Shown here piece by piece: positions 33,097 to 41,911 of a stretch of DNA of 60,413 nt. Under the pieces are notes generated by a model. The model searched no databases and was not told the origin of the DNA. It was given only the letters and a program-made list of their open reading frames with translations. Position 1 is the stretch's first letter. Every line of letters starts with the position of its first letter. Origin of the DNA: Streptomyces lacrimifluminis (lineage in GTDB: Bacteria > Actinomycetota > Actinomycetes > Streptomycetales > Streptomycetaceae); the NCBI RefSeq assembly GCF_014646095.1, contig NZ_BMMU01000039.1, forward strand, positions 1 through 60,413, written 5' to 3'. A program made the position numbers and the translations under genes.

Positions 33097-33531
33097 ATGC
33101 GCACCCGGACCGTCGCAGCCGCACTCGCCGCCGCGGCACTGCTCACGCTCACCGCCTGCGCGAGCCCCGACGACACCGGCCCCGGCAAGCCGGACACCTC
33201 GACCCAGGACACCGACGACCGGACACAACAGGACACCGGCACCCCCGAGACCCCCACCAGGGCCCCCACGGAAACGCCCGGCAGCGCCACCGACGCAGGC
33301 TCCGAAACGGCAACGCTGCCCGACCTCGTCGGCCAGAACCTCCAGGCCGCCCAGGACGAGGCGCAGGCCGCCGGTTTCCGTGTCCTCGACGACCAGGACG
33401 CCAGCGGCGAGAACCGCTTGCAGGTCTTCGACCGCAACTGGACGGTCTGCAGCCAGGACCCCGAGCCCGGCACGCACCCCACGGACACCCCCGTCACCCT
33501 GTACGCCGTGAAGGAGGACGAGACCTGCTGA
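33097..33531 (+). CDS. PASTA-domain lipoprotein
   Basis: This 144-residue protein has a lipoprotein signal peptide with lipobox LTAC (Cys21). A Thr/Asp/Pro-rich linker of about 45 residues is followed by one PASTA-like domain (LPDLVGQNLQAAQDEAQAAG to the end). PASTA domains bind peptidoglycan fragments or beta-lactams. ATG 33097 is preceded by GGGGGAAACC. It is secreted and lipid-anchored. The next gene has a similar leader sequence. Confidence 0.85.
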   Translation: MRTRTVAAALAAAALLTLTACASPDDTGPGKPDTSTQDTDDRTQQDTGTPETPTRAPTETPGSATDAGSETATLPDLVGQNLQAAQDEAQAAGFRVLDDQDASGENRLQVFDRNWTVCSQDPEPGTHPTDTPVTLYAVKEDETC

Positions 33532-33679
33532 CATCCCCCGCTGACCGGAACCGGGAGCGGTACCGACGGTTGATCCTGCCCCCCTCCTCAACGGGCTTGC
33601 ACGTCCTCTGTACGCGCCAGTCGGCCCCTGTGCGGTTGCCGTCACCCGCGCTGGTCACGACACGGCCACAGCGGCCACT

Positions 33680-33742
33680 CGCTCGCCGCTCGCCGCTCGC
33701 CGCTCGCCGCTCGCCGCTCGCCGCTCGCCGCTCGCCGCTCGC
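33680..33742. repeat. Nine perfect copies of a 7-bp tandem repeat
   Basis: CGCTCGC is repeated nine times (63 bases) in the non-coding gap between the two lipoprotein genes. There are no spacers, so this is a slippage-type array and not CRISPR. Confidence 0.9.
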
Positions 33743-33784
33743 CGAGCATGATGCCCACCTCCACACGCACGTCCAGGGGAAACC

Positions 33785-34273
33785 ATCCGCACCGACATCA
33801 ACACCAACACCTTCACCGTCGCTCTGCTGCTGGCCGCGGCCACGGCCTGCTCCGGGAGTAGCGACGCCGAGAAGCCGGTGGCGAAGCCCGGCACGACGAA
33901 GACCGCGAAGGAGAACACCGCGGCGAAGCCGAGCGCGAGACGTGCGGCGCCCCGCGCGCTCGGCAAGCCGTTCGCCTGCGCGGCCGACGGGGCGACGATG
34001 GTGAGGACCGTGCTCGCGTACGAGCAGGGGCGGTTCCACCCGCAGCAGTCCGCCGACGAGGAGTTCGGCACGACCGGGTACACGTGGGCGGCCGTCGAGA
34101 TCAAGGCGTGCCTGAAGAACGGCGTCGACGACGCTGAAGACTCCGGCGGAGTGACCGGTCCCGCAAGCGTGACCCGATACCCCTCGTGTGCCAGGGGGTT
34201 CAGGGTGCCGTCCTCGCGTCCGCCGCCCGAGCACCGACCGAGCCAACGATCACTCAGCCCCCGGAAACGATGA
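33785..34273 (+). pseudogene. Lipoprotein gene without a normal start codon
   Basis: A signal peptide with a Cys lipobox (LLLAAATACSG) and a normal secreted region (FACAADGATMVRTVLAYEQG) are read from 33785, but the first codon is ATC. It follows GGGGAAACC, the same leader as the ATG of the preceding lipoprotein gene. The frame upstream is closed by a TGA at 33749-33751 and has no ATG or GTG. After residue 115 the text becomes Arg/Pro/Ser-rich and unlike a folded domain, so the 3' end may be frameshifted or replaced. GTG 33878 is the first usual start and would lack the signal peptide. Confidence 0.6.
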
Positions 34274-34306
34274 AAGCCCCAGCTCAGATGTCCTCTGAAC
34301 TGGGGC
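34273..34306 (-). terminator. Terminator of the tRNA-Lys remnant
   Basis: On the minus strand AGCCCCAGTTCAG pairs with CTGAGCTGGGGCT (one mismatch) and is followed by TTTC. It lies directly downstream of the tRNA-Lys 3' end, which shows that the host flank of the tRNA is intact on this side. Confidence 0.7.
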
Positions 34307-34312
34307 TGACCG

Positions 34313-34357
34313 TAGACCCTGTGGGACTCGAACCCACAACCAATGGATTAAAAGTCC
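34313..34357 (-). other. attL/attR-type tRNA-Lys (TTT) 3' half
   Basis: Read on the minus strand this is GGACTTTTAATCCATTGG, a T-arm GTGGGTTCGAGTCCCAC and the acceptor AGGGTCTA. The anticodon loop with TTT, the T-arm and the 3' acceptor are perfect. The D-arm and 5' acceptor are missing: sequence 5' of GGAC cannot pair. Integrases of Streptomyces elements cross over at the anticodon loop and leave exactly such a 3' half at one end. The full tRNA should lie at the other end of the element, outside this window. Confidence 0.75.
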
Positions 34358-34373
34358 TGGCCAAAGCTTGCCG

Positions 34374-34410
34374 GGTGGTTCCGGACGGTTCTTCGGCGTC
34401 CGGAACCACC
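34374..34410. repeat. 14-bp perfect inverted repeat beside the att site
   Basis: GGTGGTTCCGGACG (34374-34387) and its exact complement (34397-34410) flank a nine-base loop. They lie 17 bases inside the element from the tRNA-Lys remnant. This could be an integrase arm-type site or a terminator. Confidence 0.55.
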
Positions 34411-34466
34411 TGGTCAGAGCAGGTGCCACTCCTCGCTCAGTCCACGCCGTGATGGCCTCTGCCACA

Positions 34467-34735
34467 TCATCCGCTCACGCATCGCTCACGCACTGCGGGC
34501 CACTGAGCAGCAGCTTTTCGGCCTACACGAGAACGAACGACGCAGCCTCGCCGCTCCAGTTCGGTCAGCAGCGACGGCGAGGGCTCGCAGGCGTTCCAGC
34601 GCACGTCCAGCTTCTCCAGCGCGGGCATGTCGACGACCCAGTCCGGCAGCCGCGTGAGGCGGTTGCTTCGCACGTCGAACTGGCGCAGCCGGAGCAGGCC
34701 AATCCCTTCTTCGGTCCGTTCAGTGCCCGTAGGGA
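34467..34735 (-). pseudogene. 3' fragment of a leucine-rich-repeat gene
   Basis: The minus strand reads LLRLRQFDVRSNRLTRLPDW, then VVDMPALEKLDVRWN: two leucine-rich repeats and a short C-terminal tail. No start codon with a ribosome site is found upstream, and the fragment runs into the 3' end of the lipoprotein gene at 34720. It is a remnant of a longer gene lost when neighbouring DNA was inserted or deleted. Confidence 0.6.
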
Positions 34736-35280
34736 GGCTCGAAGCAGCCTGTCTCCAGGTATGGGCCGTTGGTATGTACGCCGTAGTTGGACTTCTGCAC
34801 GAACGCGGTGACGCAGGCGTCGGGGTGGACGCGCAGGCCGACCATGGCCCCCTCGGGGGTGTAGTACTCGTTGTTCTTGAAACGCCGGAACATATCCCGG
34901 ACAGTCAGCGCGTCGTCCCCCTCCTCGTACCCGAGCTCGAGCAGCGCCGCGCGCACGGTCGCGGGGTCCCACTTCCCCTGCTCCCACAGCCGCTTGAGCA
35001 CCGGCTCGATACGGGCGGCCTCCCGCTCGGCATCCCGCTCGTGGGCGGGGGACATCTCGCCCGTTCGCCGGTAGGCGTTGTTCTCGTTGTAGTGCGGAGC
35101 ACCGTCACCGGCCCCCGGCTCCACATACGGAGAGGCTCCCGGGACGCTGGGCGAGGCGCTGGAACCGGCTCCGGCTCCGGCCGCCGAGTGCGAGGCCCTC
35201 TGCTGACCGCAGGCGCCGAGCGTCAGAATGAGGACCGCACCGACAAGTACCGCGCGCTGGACGGACGTTGAAGTGGGCAT
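34720..35280 (-). CDS. Hypothetical lipoprotein
   Basis: This 186-residue protein has a signal peptide ending in lipobox LGAC (Cys24) and a Ser/Gly/Pro linker. A folded domain of about 120 residues (EPVLKRLWEQGKWDPATVRA to the end) contains two cysteines, in DACVTAF and ETGCFEP. I do not recognise the domain. It is exported and membrane-anchored. The ribosome binding site is weak. Confidence 0.7.
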   Translation of the reverse strand: MPTSTSVQRAVLVGAVLILTLGACGQQRASHSAAGAGAGSSASPSVPGASPYVEPGAGDGAPHYNENNAYRRTGEMSPAHERDAEREAARIEPVLKRLWEQGKWDPATVRAALLELGYEEGDDALTVRDMFRRFKNNEYYTPEGAMVGLRVHPDACVTAFVQKSNYGVHTNGPYLETGCFEPPYGH

Positions 35281-35519
35281 GGAGCAACTCTGTCATCCAG
35301 GCGGACGGCGGCGGCTGAGTACCCGGACTCAATCCGACAGGTCACGGCGTCTGCGGCCCCTCCCGGGATCCGCTGCCCGGCATCCAGGTCGCTGTCCCGG
35401 GCGAAAGCTCCGCCGTCGGCCGCCATCCGCCCCCACAGGGCATCGGCCAGGGCCTCACAGAACTCGGTTGCGTAGGCCAAGGGAAGCGTCCTCTCGCAGA
35501 ACCACTCCGCGAGGATCAT
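35223..35519 (-). CDS. Doubtful small open frame upstream of the lipoprotein
   Basis: A 98-residue open frame begins MILAEWFCERTLPLAYATEF and overlaps the start of the lipoprotein gene in another frame. The first half looks coding, the second half (after about residue 60) does not. It may be a remnant. Confidence 0.25.
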   Translation of the reverse strand: MILAEWFCERTLPLAYATEFCEALADALWGRMAADGGAFARDSDLDAGQRIPGGAADAVTCRIESGYSAAAVRLDDRVAPCPLQRPSSARYLSVRSSF

Positions 35520-35631
35520 TACTCGCCAAGTCCGCACCGTCTCGGTACAAACTGCTGATCCGAGGGGAGACCGCTGGCAAGATGGCCGCTTGTGTGGGCT
35601 GCGCGGCAGCCGGGGGAGCAAGGAGCAGTGG

Positions 35632-38600
35632 GTGGGGACGACGATTAACGGCCGGTTTCTGTTGCTCCCTCAGGAAGCCCGCCCGGGGGGTTTGTCCGAG
35701 GTCCGCAAGGCCGTGGACATCAAGAGCGCTGGCGGTGACCACGTCGCTGTGAAGCTGCTCAAACAGCGCGAGGACGACACGATCACTCGGATCTTCCTGG
35801 AACGGGAGACCTCTGCGCTCAAGGCACTGAACCACCCCCACATCGTGCGGATGCTCGACTCTGGCTGGGATCAAGGGCTGGAGCGGTACTTCATCACCCT
35901 GGAGTGGATTGACCGCAGCCTCAAGGACGAGATGGCGGACGGCCGTCCCCTTGACTGGCCGGCCTACTTCACGCGTATAGGCGGACCGCTAGCTTCCGCT
36001 CTCGCGTATGCCCACGAGAAGGAGATCGAGCACCGTGATCTGAAGCCGGGAAATGTACTGCTGGCCAGTGACGGCACGGTCAAGCTCGCCGACTTCGGGA
36101 TCGCCAAGATCTTATCCAAGGCCGCGGCCGTGACCGACGAGACGGTCGCGGACTTCCGGTCCGCACTGTATTCGCCGCCTGAGCAGAGCGAGACGGTCCC
36201 GTACGTGCGTGACGTATACGCCTACGCGGTCCTGGCCATTCAGGTCCTCTCCCGCAGCCAGGCACGTGACTACCACGATCTGGCGACGGTACTCGACGGT
36301 CTGGAACTCGACACCGAGATCCGCAACGTCCTCAGAACCTGCATCGACTTCGACCCGAAGAAGCGGCCAGCCAACGCCATCGTCCTAGAACACCGGCTCC
36401 TGGAGGCCGAGCGGGTCTGCGAGAACCGTGATGCCCGCCAACGCAACGCGCTCTGGCTGAAGATGACCCGTCGCGCGGCCGAAAGCCTCAGCACCACCCC
36501 GGCCGGAGAAGAGATCGACTGGGATGCGGTGAAGAACACGGTGCTGGCGGACATCTCCGGCACCGTTCACGTCGACTACGGCTACAACGCGCAGAGCGAC
36601 GAGGTCGACACCGGCACGGTGCGGGTGTTCGGTCAGAGTCTGTTTCTGCGCCTGGTCAACGACGAGGATCAACGCGACCGGTGCGTAGTCGTCTCGGCTG
36701 AGGAACGAGCAGAGGAATGGATGGCCAAGCGCCGTGCGTCCGCCCTCAAACTCGGCCCCATCCTCACTTGGACGTTCAACGACCCGGGCGAGGACCCGGC
36801 GTACGACGGCCTGAACCTGCTGCTGGACAGCCTCAACGCGGAACTGGACGCGCGCGAGACCCTGGCTAAGGAGGGCAAGCGCCAGCAGCTCGGCGACCTG
36901 TTCGACGGCTGGCGCCGCGTCCTGGAAGCCCGTGAGGAGGCGGCGGCCAACGGACGGCAGCCGATCCAGTACGAGCGGATGGAAGGCGGCGGCCGTACCC
37001 GGGTCTTCCATCTGGCCGCGCCCGACACCACCGCAGAAATTGGCGAAGAGTGGTCAGTCTCGGAGTACCCCTACAGCCGGCCCATCGACCGTGGCGAGAT
37101 CACCAACCGCACCGACGACACCGTCGTCCTGCGGATGACGCGTCCCCAGGCCGTCCTGCCCGCTCGGGGTGTGCTGCTGCCCTTCCTCGGACCCAGCCAG
37201 AATGCGATTAACCGGCAGCGCGACGCGCTCACCGCGGTCGCCGCCGGCCAGACCGCCAATCCCGACCTGCGGCAGATCATCGACAACCCCACGGTCCTTG
37301 AGGTCGGCCCGCCCACCGAAGTCACCACCTGGGTCCGCGCCGATCTCGACCAGAGCAAACGAGACGTCGTCGCCCACGCCCTGGGCACTCAGGACCTGCT
37401 GCTCGTCGAGGGACCACCCGGTACTGGCAAGACCACCGTGATCGCTGAGATCGTCGAGCAAACCCTCAGCCGGCACCCCACCGCCCGCATCCTCATCGTC
37501 AGCCAGACCCACATCGCCATCGATAACGCCCTCAAGCGCCTTGAAGACGCCGGCATCACCGAACTCGTCCGCCTCGGCCGCGTCGACGATCCGCGCGTCG
37601 CCGAAAGCGCCCAGCCGCTACTGCTCGATCGGCAAGTCAAGAAGTGGACCCAGGGCGTCCGCACGCGCGCAGAACGACATCTGGAGAACGTGGCCGCCAA
37701 GAGCGGCCAGCAGCCCAGCCACCTCAAGGCGGCCTTGGCTCTGGAAGAGCTCGCCGCGGTGGCCGCCAACCTCGCCCACGTGACAACCCGACTCGACGAG
37801 CTGGCGAACCAGCCTGTGCCTGAGCGCACCACCTCCGCCAGGGAACTCGGCGAGGAAGTCGTCACCACCCGGGCCCGCCGAGAACAGCTCCTCGAACAGA
37901 GAGCGGAGCTGTTCGCTGACGTGCAGACCATGCTCGCCGGCGAACTCACCCTCCGCGAGGAAATGAGCGCCGCAGACGCCCGCGACGTCGTCGAGGTACT
38001 CCTTGGCCCGGCCGGGCCCGGCCGGGAACTGATGCACCTGCTGAGCCTGCAGGGCGAATGGCTCCAGCGTATCGGCACCGACCAGAACCTGATCGCTGGC
38101 TTCCTGCGCACCCGGCGCGTTATCGGCGGGACCGCGCTCGGCTTCCTCGGCCACCCGGCGGCCCGGGATCTCGAATTCGACTTGTGCATCTTCGACGAGG
38201 CGTCCAAGGCAACTGCGACCGAGGCGCTGGTGCCGATGGCCAGGGCCAAGCGGTGGGTGCTGGTCGGTGACACCAACCAGCTGCCCCCCATCGATGAGGA
38301 TTTGCTGCGCGACGAAAAGATCATGGCCGACCACCAGCTCATCCCCGAATTGGTGAAGACCACCCTGTTCCAGTACTTCGCCAACTCCACCAAGGCACCC
38401 GTCAAGCACCTGCTGCGCGAGCAGTACCGGATGACCCCGGCTATCGGCAACATGATCAGCAGTTGCTTCTACGACAACAAACTGATCTCGCCGAACGACC
38501 ATGTCCTTCCCGGCTACAGCACGGTTAACAAACCCGTCCTCTGGCTGGACACCAGCGCCCTGCCGAACCGCCGCGAGGACGAGCAGTCCGCTGCGCAGAC

Positions 38601-39060
38601 CAGCATCTCCAACCGTCTTGAGGGCCAGCTCGCGATGCGACGCCTGGAAGTCATCGACCGGGCCATCGACAAGGGGGTGATCAAGACTCCCGACGGCAAG
38701 CGCCTCGACGTCCTACTGATCGCCCCCTACGGCCGCCAGGTCGACGAACTCACCAAGCGCCTAGCCTCCCTGAGGCTCAAGCACATCGCTCCAGAAGTGC
38801 TCTCCGTCGACGCGGTACAGGGCCGAGAATGCGATCTCGTCGTGTTCTCCGTGACCCGCAGCAACGTCAGCGGCCGCTTCGGATTCCTCGGCCAGCCCTA
38901 CTGGCGCCGCATCAACGTCGCACTCTCGCGCGCCCGCTACGGCCTGATCATCGTCGGCGACGCCGGCTTCTGCCGCAGCAAGCCAGGCGCCCTACGCGAC
39001 GTCCTCGACTACATGAGCGGCCACCCGGAAGACTGCGAGATCCGCAATGCCTACCTCTAG
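35632..39060 (+). CDS. mkoA: Mokosh-type MkoA: Ser/Thr kinase fused to SF1 helicase
   Basis: This protein has about 1,142 residues. The N-terminal kinase has VAVK (K41), HRDLKPGN (H134-N141) and DFG (154-156). Its glycine loop is GGLSEVRKA, so it is short of the full GxGxxG. The C-terminal superfamily 1 helicase of the COG1112/Upf1 type has Walker A GPPGTGKTT (594-602), DEAS (855-858), GDTNQLPP, LREQYRM and VDAVQGRE..LSRAR. This fusion next to a PLD nuclease is the published layout of type I Mokosh. GTG 35632 is preferred because AAGGAG lies six bases upstream. The gene overlaps mkoB by 14 bases. Confidence 0.88.
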   Translation: MGTTINGRFLLLPQEARPGGLSEVRKAVDIKSAGGDHVAVKLLKQREDDTITRIFLERETSALKALNHPHIVRMLDSGWDQGLERYFITLEWIDRSLKDEMADGRPLDWPAYFTRIGGPLASALAYAHEKEIEHRDLKPGNVLLASDGTVKLADFGIAKILSKAAAVTDETVADFRSALYSPPEQSETVPYVRDVYAYAVLAIQVLSRSQARDYHDLATVLDGLELDTEIRNVLRTCIDFDPKKRPANAIVLEHRLLEAERVCENRDARQRNALWLKMTRRAAESLSTTPAGEEIDWDAVKNTVLADISGTVHVDYGYNAQSDEVDTGTVRVFGQSLFLRLVNDEDQRDRCVVVSAEERAEEWMAKRRASALKLGPILTWTFNDPGEDPAYDGLNLLLDSLNAELDARETLAKEGKRQQLGDLFDGWRRVLEAREEAAANGRQPIQYERMEGGGRTRVFHLAAPDTTAEIGEEWSVSEYPYSRPIDRGEITNRTDDTVVLRMTRPQAVLPARGVLLPFLGPSQNAINRQRDALTAVAAGQTANPDLRQIIDNPTVLEVGPPTEVTTWVRADLDQSKRDVVAHALGTQDLLLVEGPPGTGKTTVIAEIVEQTLSRHPTARILIVSQTHIAIDNALKRLEDAGITELVRLGRVDDPRVAESAQPLLLDRQVKKWTQGVRTRAERHLENVAAKSGQQPSHLKAALALEELAAVAANLAHVTTRLDELANQPVPERTTSARELGEEVVTTRARREQLLEQRAELFADVQTMLAGELTLREEMSAADARDVVEVLLGPAGPGRELMHLLSLQGEWLQRIGTDQNLIAGFLRTRRVIGGTALGFLGHPAARDLEFDLCIFDEASKATATEALVPMARAKRWVLVGDTNQLPPIDEDLLRDEKIMADHQLIPELVKTTLFQYFANSTKAPVKHLLREQYRMTPAIGNMISSCFYDNKLISPNDHVLPGYSTVNKPVLWLDTSALPNRREDEQSAAQTSISNRLEGQLAMRRLEVIDRAIDKGVIKTPDGKRLDVLLIAPYGRQVDELTKRLASLRLKHIAPEVLSVDAVQGRECDLVVFSVTRSNVSGRFGFLGQPYWRRINVALSRARYGLIIVGDAGFCRSKPGALRDVLDYMSGHPEDCEIRNAYL

Positions 39061-40456
39061 TCCCGCCTTCGGCGACGACAGCCTCCTGGCCCTCCGCTTC
39101 CACAACACCCGTCCCGGACTCGAACTTATCCAGATCGCCGACGCCGCGCTGCCCGTCGCCCGGATCACCGCCGAGGTCCTCGCCCAGGACAGCAAGGACC
39201 TCCCGCTCATGGAGGAATTCGTACTGCGGCTGGTCGAGCACAACGTGAGCAGCGCGCGTGGCATCGCCGGCCTGCTCGGCCTGCCCGAAAACATGGTCGA
39301 GCGGACCGTCGCCGTGCTGTTCGGTTCGGACGACCTCAAATGGGCCCGCCCCACCGCCGCAGACGTAGGCCGGGCCCCCGGGCTACGTCTCACCGACAAG
39401 GGTCATCTCACCGCTCAGAGGGCCGCCGCGATAGCGCCCGTGCGGGTCAACCAGCCTCTCGTCTACGACCAGATGCTGTGGAAAGTAGCCCCCTACGACC
39501 GCCGCACCACCATCCCGCGCGGACAGGCCGAGGAAAACGGCCTGCTCATGCTGCCAGTGGCACAGTCCGGGCCCGTCAACGACGGCGACATCACCGCAGC
39601 CGAAATCACCACTCTGCTCCGCGAGAACGGCAACAACAAGCGCGAAGTCCTCCAGGTCAAAGGCATCTCCCAGGCCCCGGCCCGCCGTGTTCTGCCGGTC
39701 AAACTCCTGGTGTACGCCGACGCGGAACGTACCGACGTCGAAGTCGGCATCGTCGTCGACGGCGAACTCAGTCAGGCCCACGAACTCGCCCTCATCGGCC
39801 ACGGTGGTGCCAAGGCCCTCGGCATCACCGTCGCGCCGCCCCCCGAACGCCCTCTCCTGGACCCCGACCTTGAAAAGGCCCGCGTGCCGCTGCACGAGGT
39901 CACCCAGCAGCGTGCAGAACAGGCCGCATTCCAGCTCGGCGCTCACGCCCCCACGCCCGGTCCGCCAGCAGTTCAGCAGCCACAGGCAGACGAGATCCGA
40001 GCCATCGGCGTCTTCGAGCACCCGGATGTCCTCGACGACGCACTCACCAACGCCCGCCGCCGGATCCTGATCATCTCACCGTGGATCAAGAACGCGATCA
40101 TCACCACCGACTTCCTCAGCAAACTCGAACGTCGGGTCAAACAGGGCGTCAAAGTGGACATTGCCTACGGCTACGAGGAGAACGACACCAAGACCGACCC
40201 AGCCTCCGTCCGCAAACTCACCAACCTCGCCGACCGCTACCGCGACAAACTCAGCTTCACGCGCCTGAAGAGCACCCACGCCAAGGTTCTCGTCTACGAC
40301 GATGTCTGGGTGACCACGTCCTTCAACTGGCTCTCTTTCAAGGGTGACCCCGAGCGCACCTACCGCATGGAGGAAGGAAGTCTCGTCCGCAACCGCCAGA
40401 TCGCCGACACCCAGTACGCCCGCTACCTTGAGCTGATCGCCGACCAGCGCCGATAA
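39047..40456 (+). CDS. mkoB: Mokosh-type MkoB: PLD-family nuclease-like protein
   Basis: This 469-residue protein has a helical/winged N-terminal part of about 320 residues. The C-terminal phospholipase-D-fold domain begins near FEHPDVLDDALTNARRRIL. The HxK motif is H411-A-K413 in KSTHAKVLVYDD, followed by WVTTSFNWLS. Only one HxK motif is present, so catalysis would need a dimer, as in related PLD nucleases. Its ATG is within the 3' end of mkoA. In Mokosh systems the PLD subunit is the presumed nucleic-acid-cleaving part. Confidence 0.85.
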   Translation: MPTSSPAFGDDSLLALRFHNTRPGLELIQIADAALPVARITAEVLAQDSKDLPLMEEFVLRLVEHNVSSARGIAGLLGLPENMVERTVAVLFGSDDLKWARPTAADVGRAPGLRLTDKGHLTAQRAAAIAPVRVNQPLVYDQMLWKVAPYDRRTTIPRGQAEENGLLMLPVAQSGPVNDGDITAAEITTLLRENGNNKREVLQVKGISQAPARRVLPVKLLVYADAERTDVEVGIVVDGELSQAHELALIGHGGAKALGITVAPPPERPLLDPDLEKARVPLHEVTQQRAEQAAFQLGAHAPTPGPPAVQQPQADEIRAIGVFEHPDVLDDALTNARRRILIISPWIKNAIITTDFLSKLERRVKQGVKVDIAYGYEENDTKTDPASVRKLTNLADRYRDKLSFTRLKSTHAKVLVYDDVWVTTSFNWLSFKGDPERTYRMEEGSLVRNRQIADTQYARYLELIADQRR

Positions 40457-41128
40457 CTGTCAGCCGTGGTGCCTCCCGCATGCCGCTGCCGCGGAATCCG
40501 GCAGCAGGAACGTCGAGTCTGCGGTGCCGATCGTGGCAGTGGCGGTACCGCACGGCCTGCCGACTCGGCCAGGACGTCTGAACCCAAAGCGGTTCGAACG
40601 TCCCCGGCCTCTTCGCCGCCAGCCGCGTCGTTGACCACATCTACCGCCAGGTCATCGCCGCCGCCGGTAGTGGCTGCGCAGCGACCCTGGACATCGCGCG
40701 CTGCCTCGCGGGCCTAAGCGACGGCAGCCCCAGCGGGGCTGAAGGCGTCGTAGCCACGGCCTGTCGCACGGAGCAGAGGCGCTGGAACTGAGAGTGAACA
40801 GCTGAGGGAGGGCCCCTCACGGTCAAGTCGTCGCCGAACGGGCACCACTCAACTGCCGGATGTCCGCAAGCCGTTCCCGCTCCCGGATGCCTCGGTGGAC
40901 GCCGCCTTCGCTCACATGCTGCTGTGCATGGCGCTCTCCACTCAGGAGATCCACGCCCTGATCTCTGGGACCCGATCTCCAACGCCCGCACCTGCCGCTG
41001 GGCAGATCCACCTGCGACAACACTTTGAGAGGCAGGCGACTGAAGCAGAAATGCAAGTTTTACGTGTGGAACTGAAGCACTACGTGTACCATTGCGCATG
41101 GAACACTAGCAGCGGACTGGAGTGACAC
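40457..41128. other. Gap with decayed sequence and a candidate operator
   Basis: I see no confident gene in 672 bases. One stretch, about 40593-40790 on the plus strand, reads VDHIYRQVIAAAGSGCAATL and ends before a TGA; it looks like a gene fragment of unknown family. TACGTGT occurs at 41061-41067 and 41081-41087, just upstream of the next gene. Confidence 0.4.
41061..41087 (+). promoter_or_regulatory. Candidate operator: TACGTGT direct repeat, 20-bp period
   Basis: The two TACGTGT copies are two helical turns apart, so they would be on the same DNA face. They lie about 45-65 bases upstream of the ATG at 41129. The XRE protein encoded by the second gene of the operon is the likely binder. 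Confidence 0.4.
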
Positions 41129-41911
41129 ATGGACGGTTCCATCCCCGCCTGGGCTCAGTCGCGGTTCGGCGAACATGCCGCGACGATCCAAGGCGCCATA
41201 TGGCGCGCCCTCAACGAGACGGCCCAGGGGGTTGCCGATATCCGGGCAGTGTCGCGCAACAAGAAGGGGTTCGCCCCTGGGGGTGAACGCGCCGTCGACC
41301 AGTTCGAGCTCCTGGTCGCCGAACTGGAGGAGCTCGCGATCGAGGGAACCGAGGTGGTCAGCACGGGCTCCTGGTATGGCTTGCCCCTCGTGCTGAACAC
41401 GCTCATCTACCCGGTCCACACGCAAAACGGAGACGAGCACGTGGACCGCTGGCCTCGTCGGAGGCTGTCGAAGCTAATGAAGGAGATTTTCGCTTCGACA
41501 GCGGCTGGCAGGAGATGGGTAGCCGATCCCATCACTGGCTTCGATGCCGACGAAGAGCTCCGTGCTTCGCTAGCCGAGCTCGCGGGGCGCGATCCGAGAC
41601 CTCGGTTGGTGCTTGTTGTCTATGAGTTGGATCGTTCCGGACTGAAGCGCACATGGTGGGGTGAGGCCGAACTACGGGATGAAACGGGCGCCATTCGATG
41701 GCTGACCGAGCGTTCGCCGCTCGTAGCGCCACTCGCTACCCCTCTTGCCCCTGTGGCAGACGAGGCAGGAGATGATCGGTTCGACTCGGGCGACCTGCCA
41801 GACCTGCCGATCGCCGACAGGTCCGAAGAGGAGCAACACTCTGAACAGCCTCTGCCCACCGAGCGAGCAGACGAGACCGACGACGACGCCGTAGAGAGTG
41901 ATGAGAGCTGA
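41129..41911 (+). CDS. Unknown protein paired with XRE-ImmA protease
   Basis: I do not recognise this 260-residue protein. The first 190 residues look folded (FELLVAELEELAIEGTEVVS, RPRLVLVVYELDRSGL). The last 55 residues are strongly acidic and probably disordered, ending DDAVESDES. It has lower GC than its neighbours and overlaps the XRE-ImmA gene by 14 bases. The acidic tail and coupling fit the toxin-like partner of a protease-controlled module, but no catalytic motif is visible. Confidence 0.7.
   Translation: MDGSIPAWAQSRFGEHAATIQGAIWRALNETAQGVADIRAVSRNKKGFAPGGERAVDQFELLVAELEELAIEGTEVVSTGSWYGLPLVLNTLIYPVHTQNGDEHVDRWPRRRLSKLMKEIFASTAAGRRWVADPITGFDADEELRASLAELAGRDPRPRLVLVVYELDRSGLKRTWWGEAELRDETGAIRWLTERSPLVAPLATPLAPVADEAGDDRFDSGDLPDLPIADRSEEEQHSEQPLPTERADETDDDAVESDES

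Noticed and set aside
34313..34430. Functional tRNA-Lys gene
   Set aside because: The 5' half cannot pair with the acceptor and the D-arm is missing, so it is an att-type 3' half.
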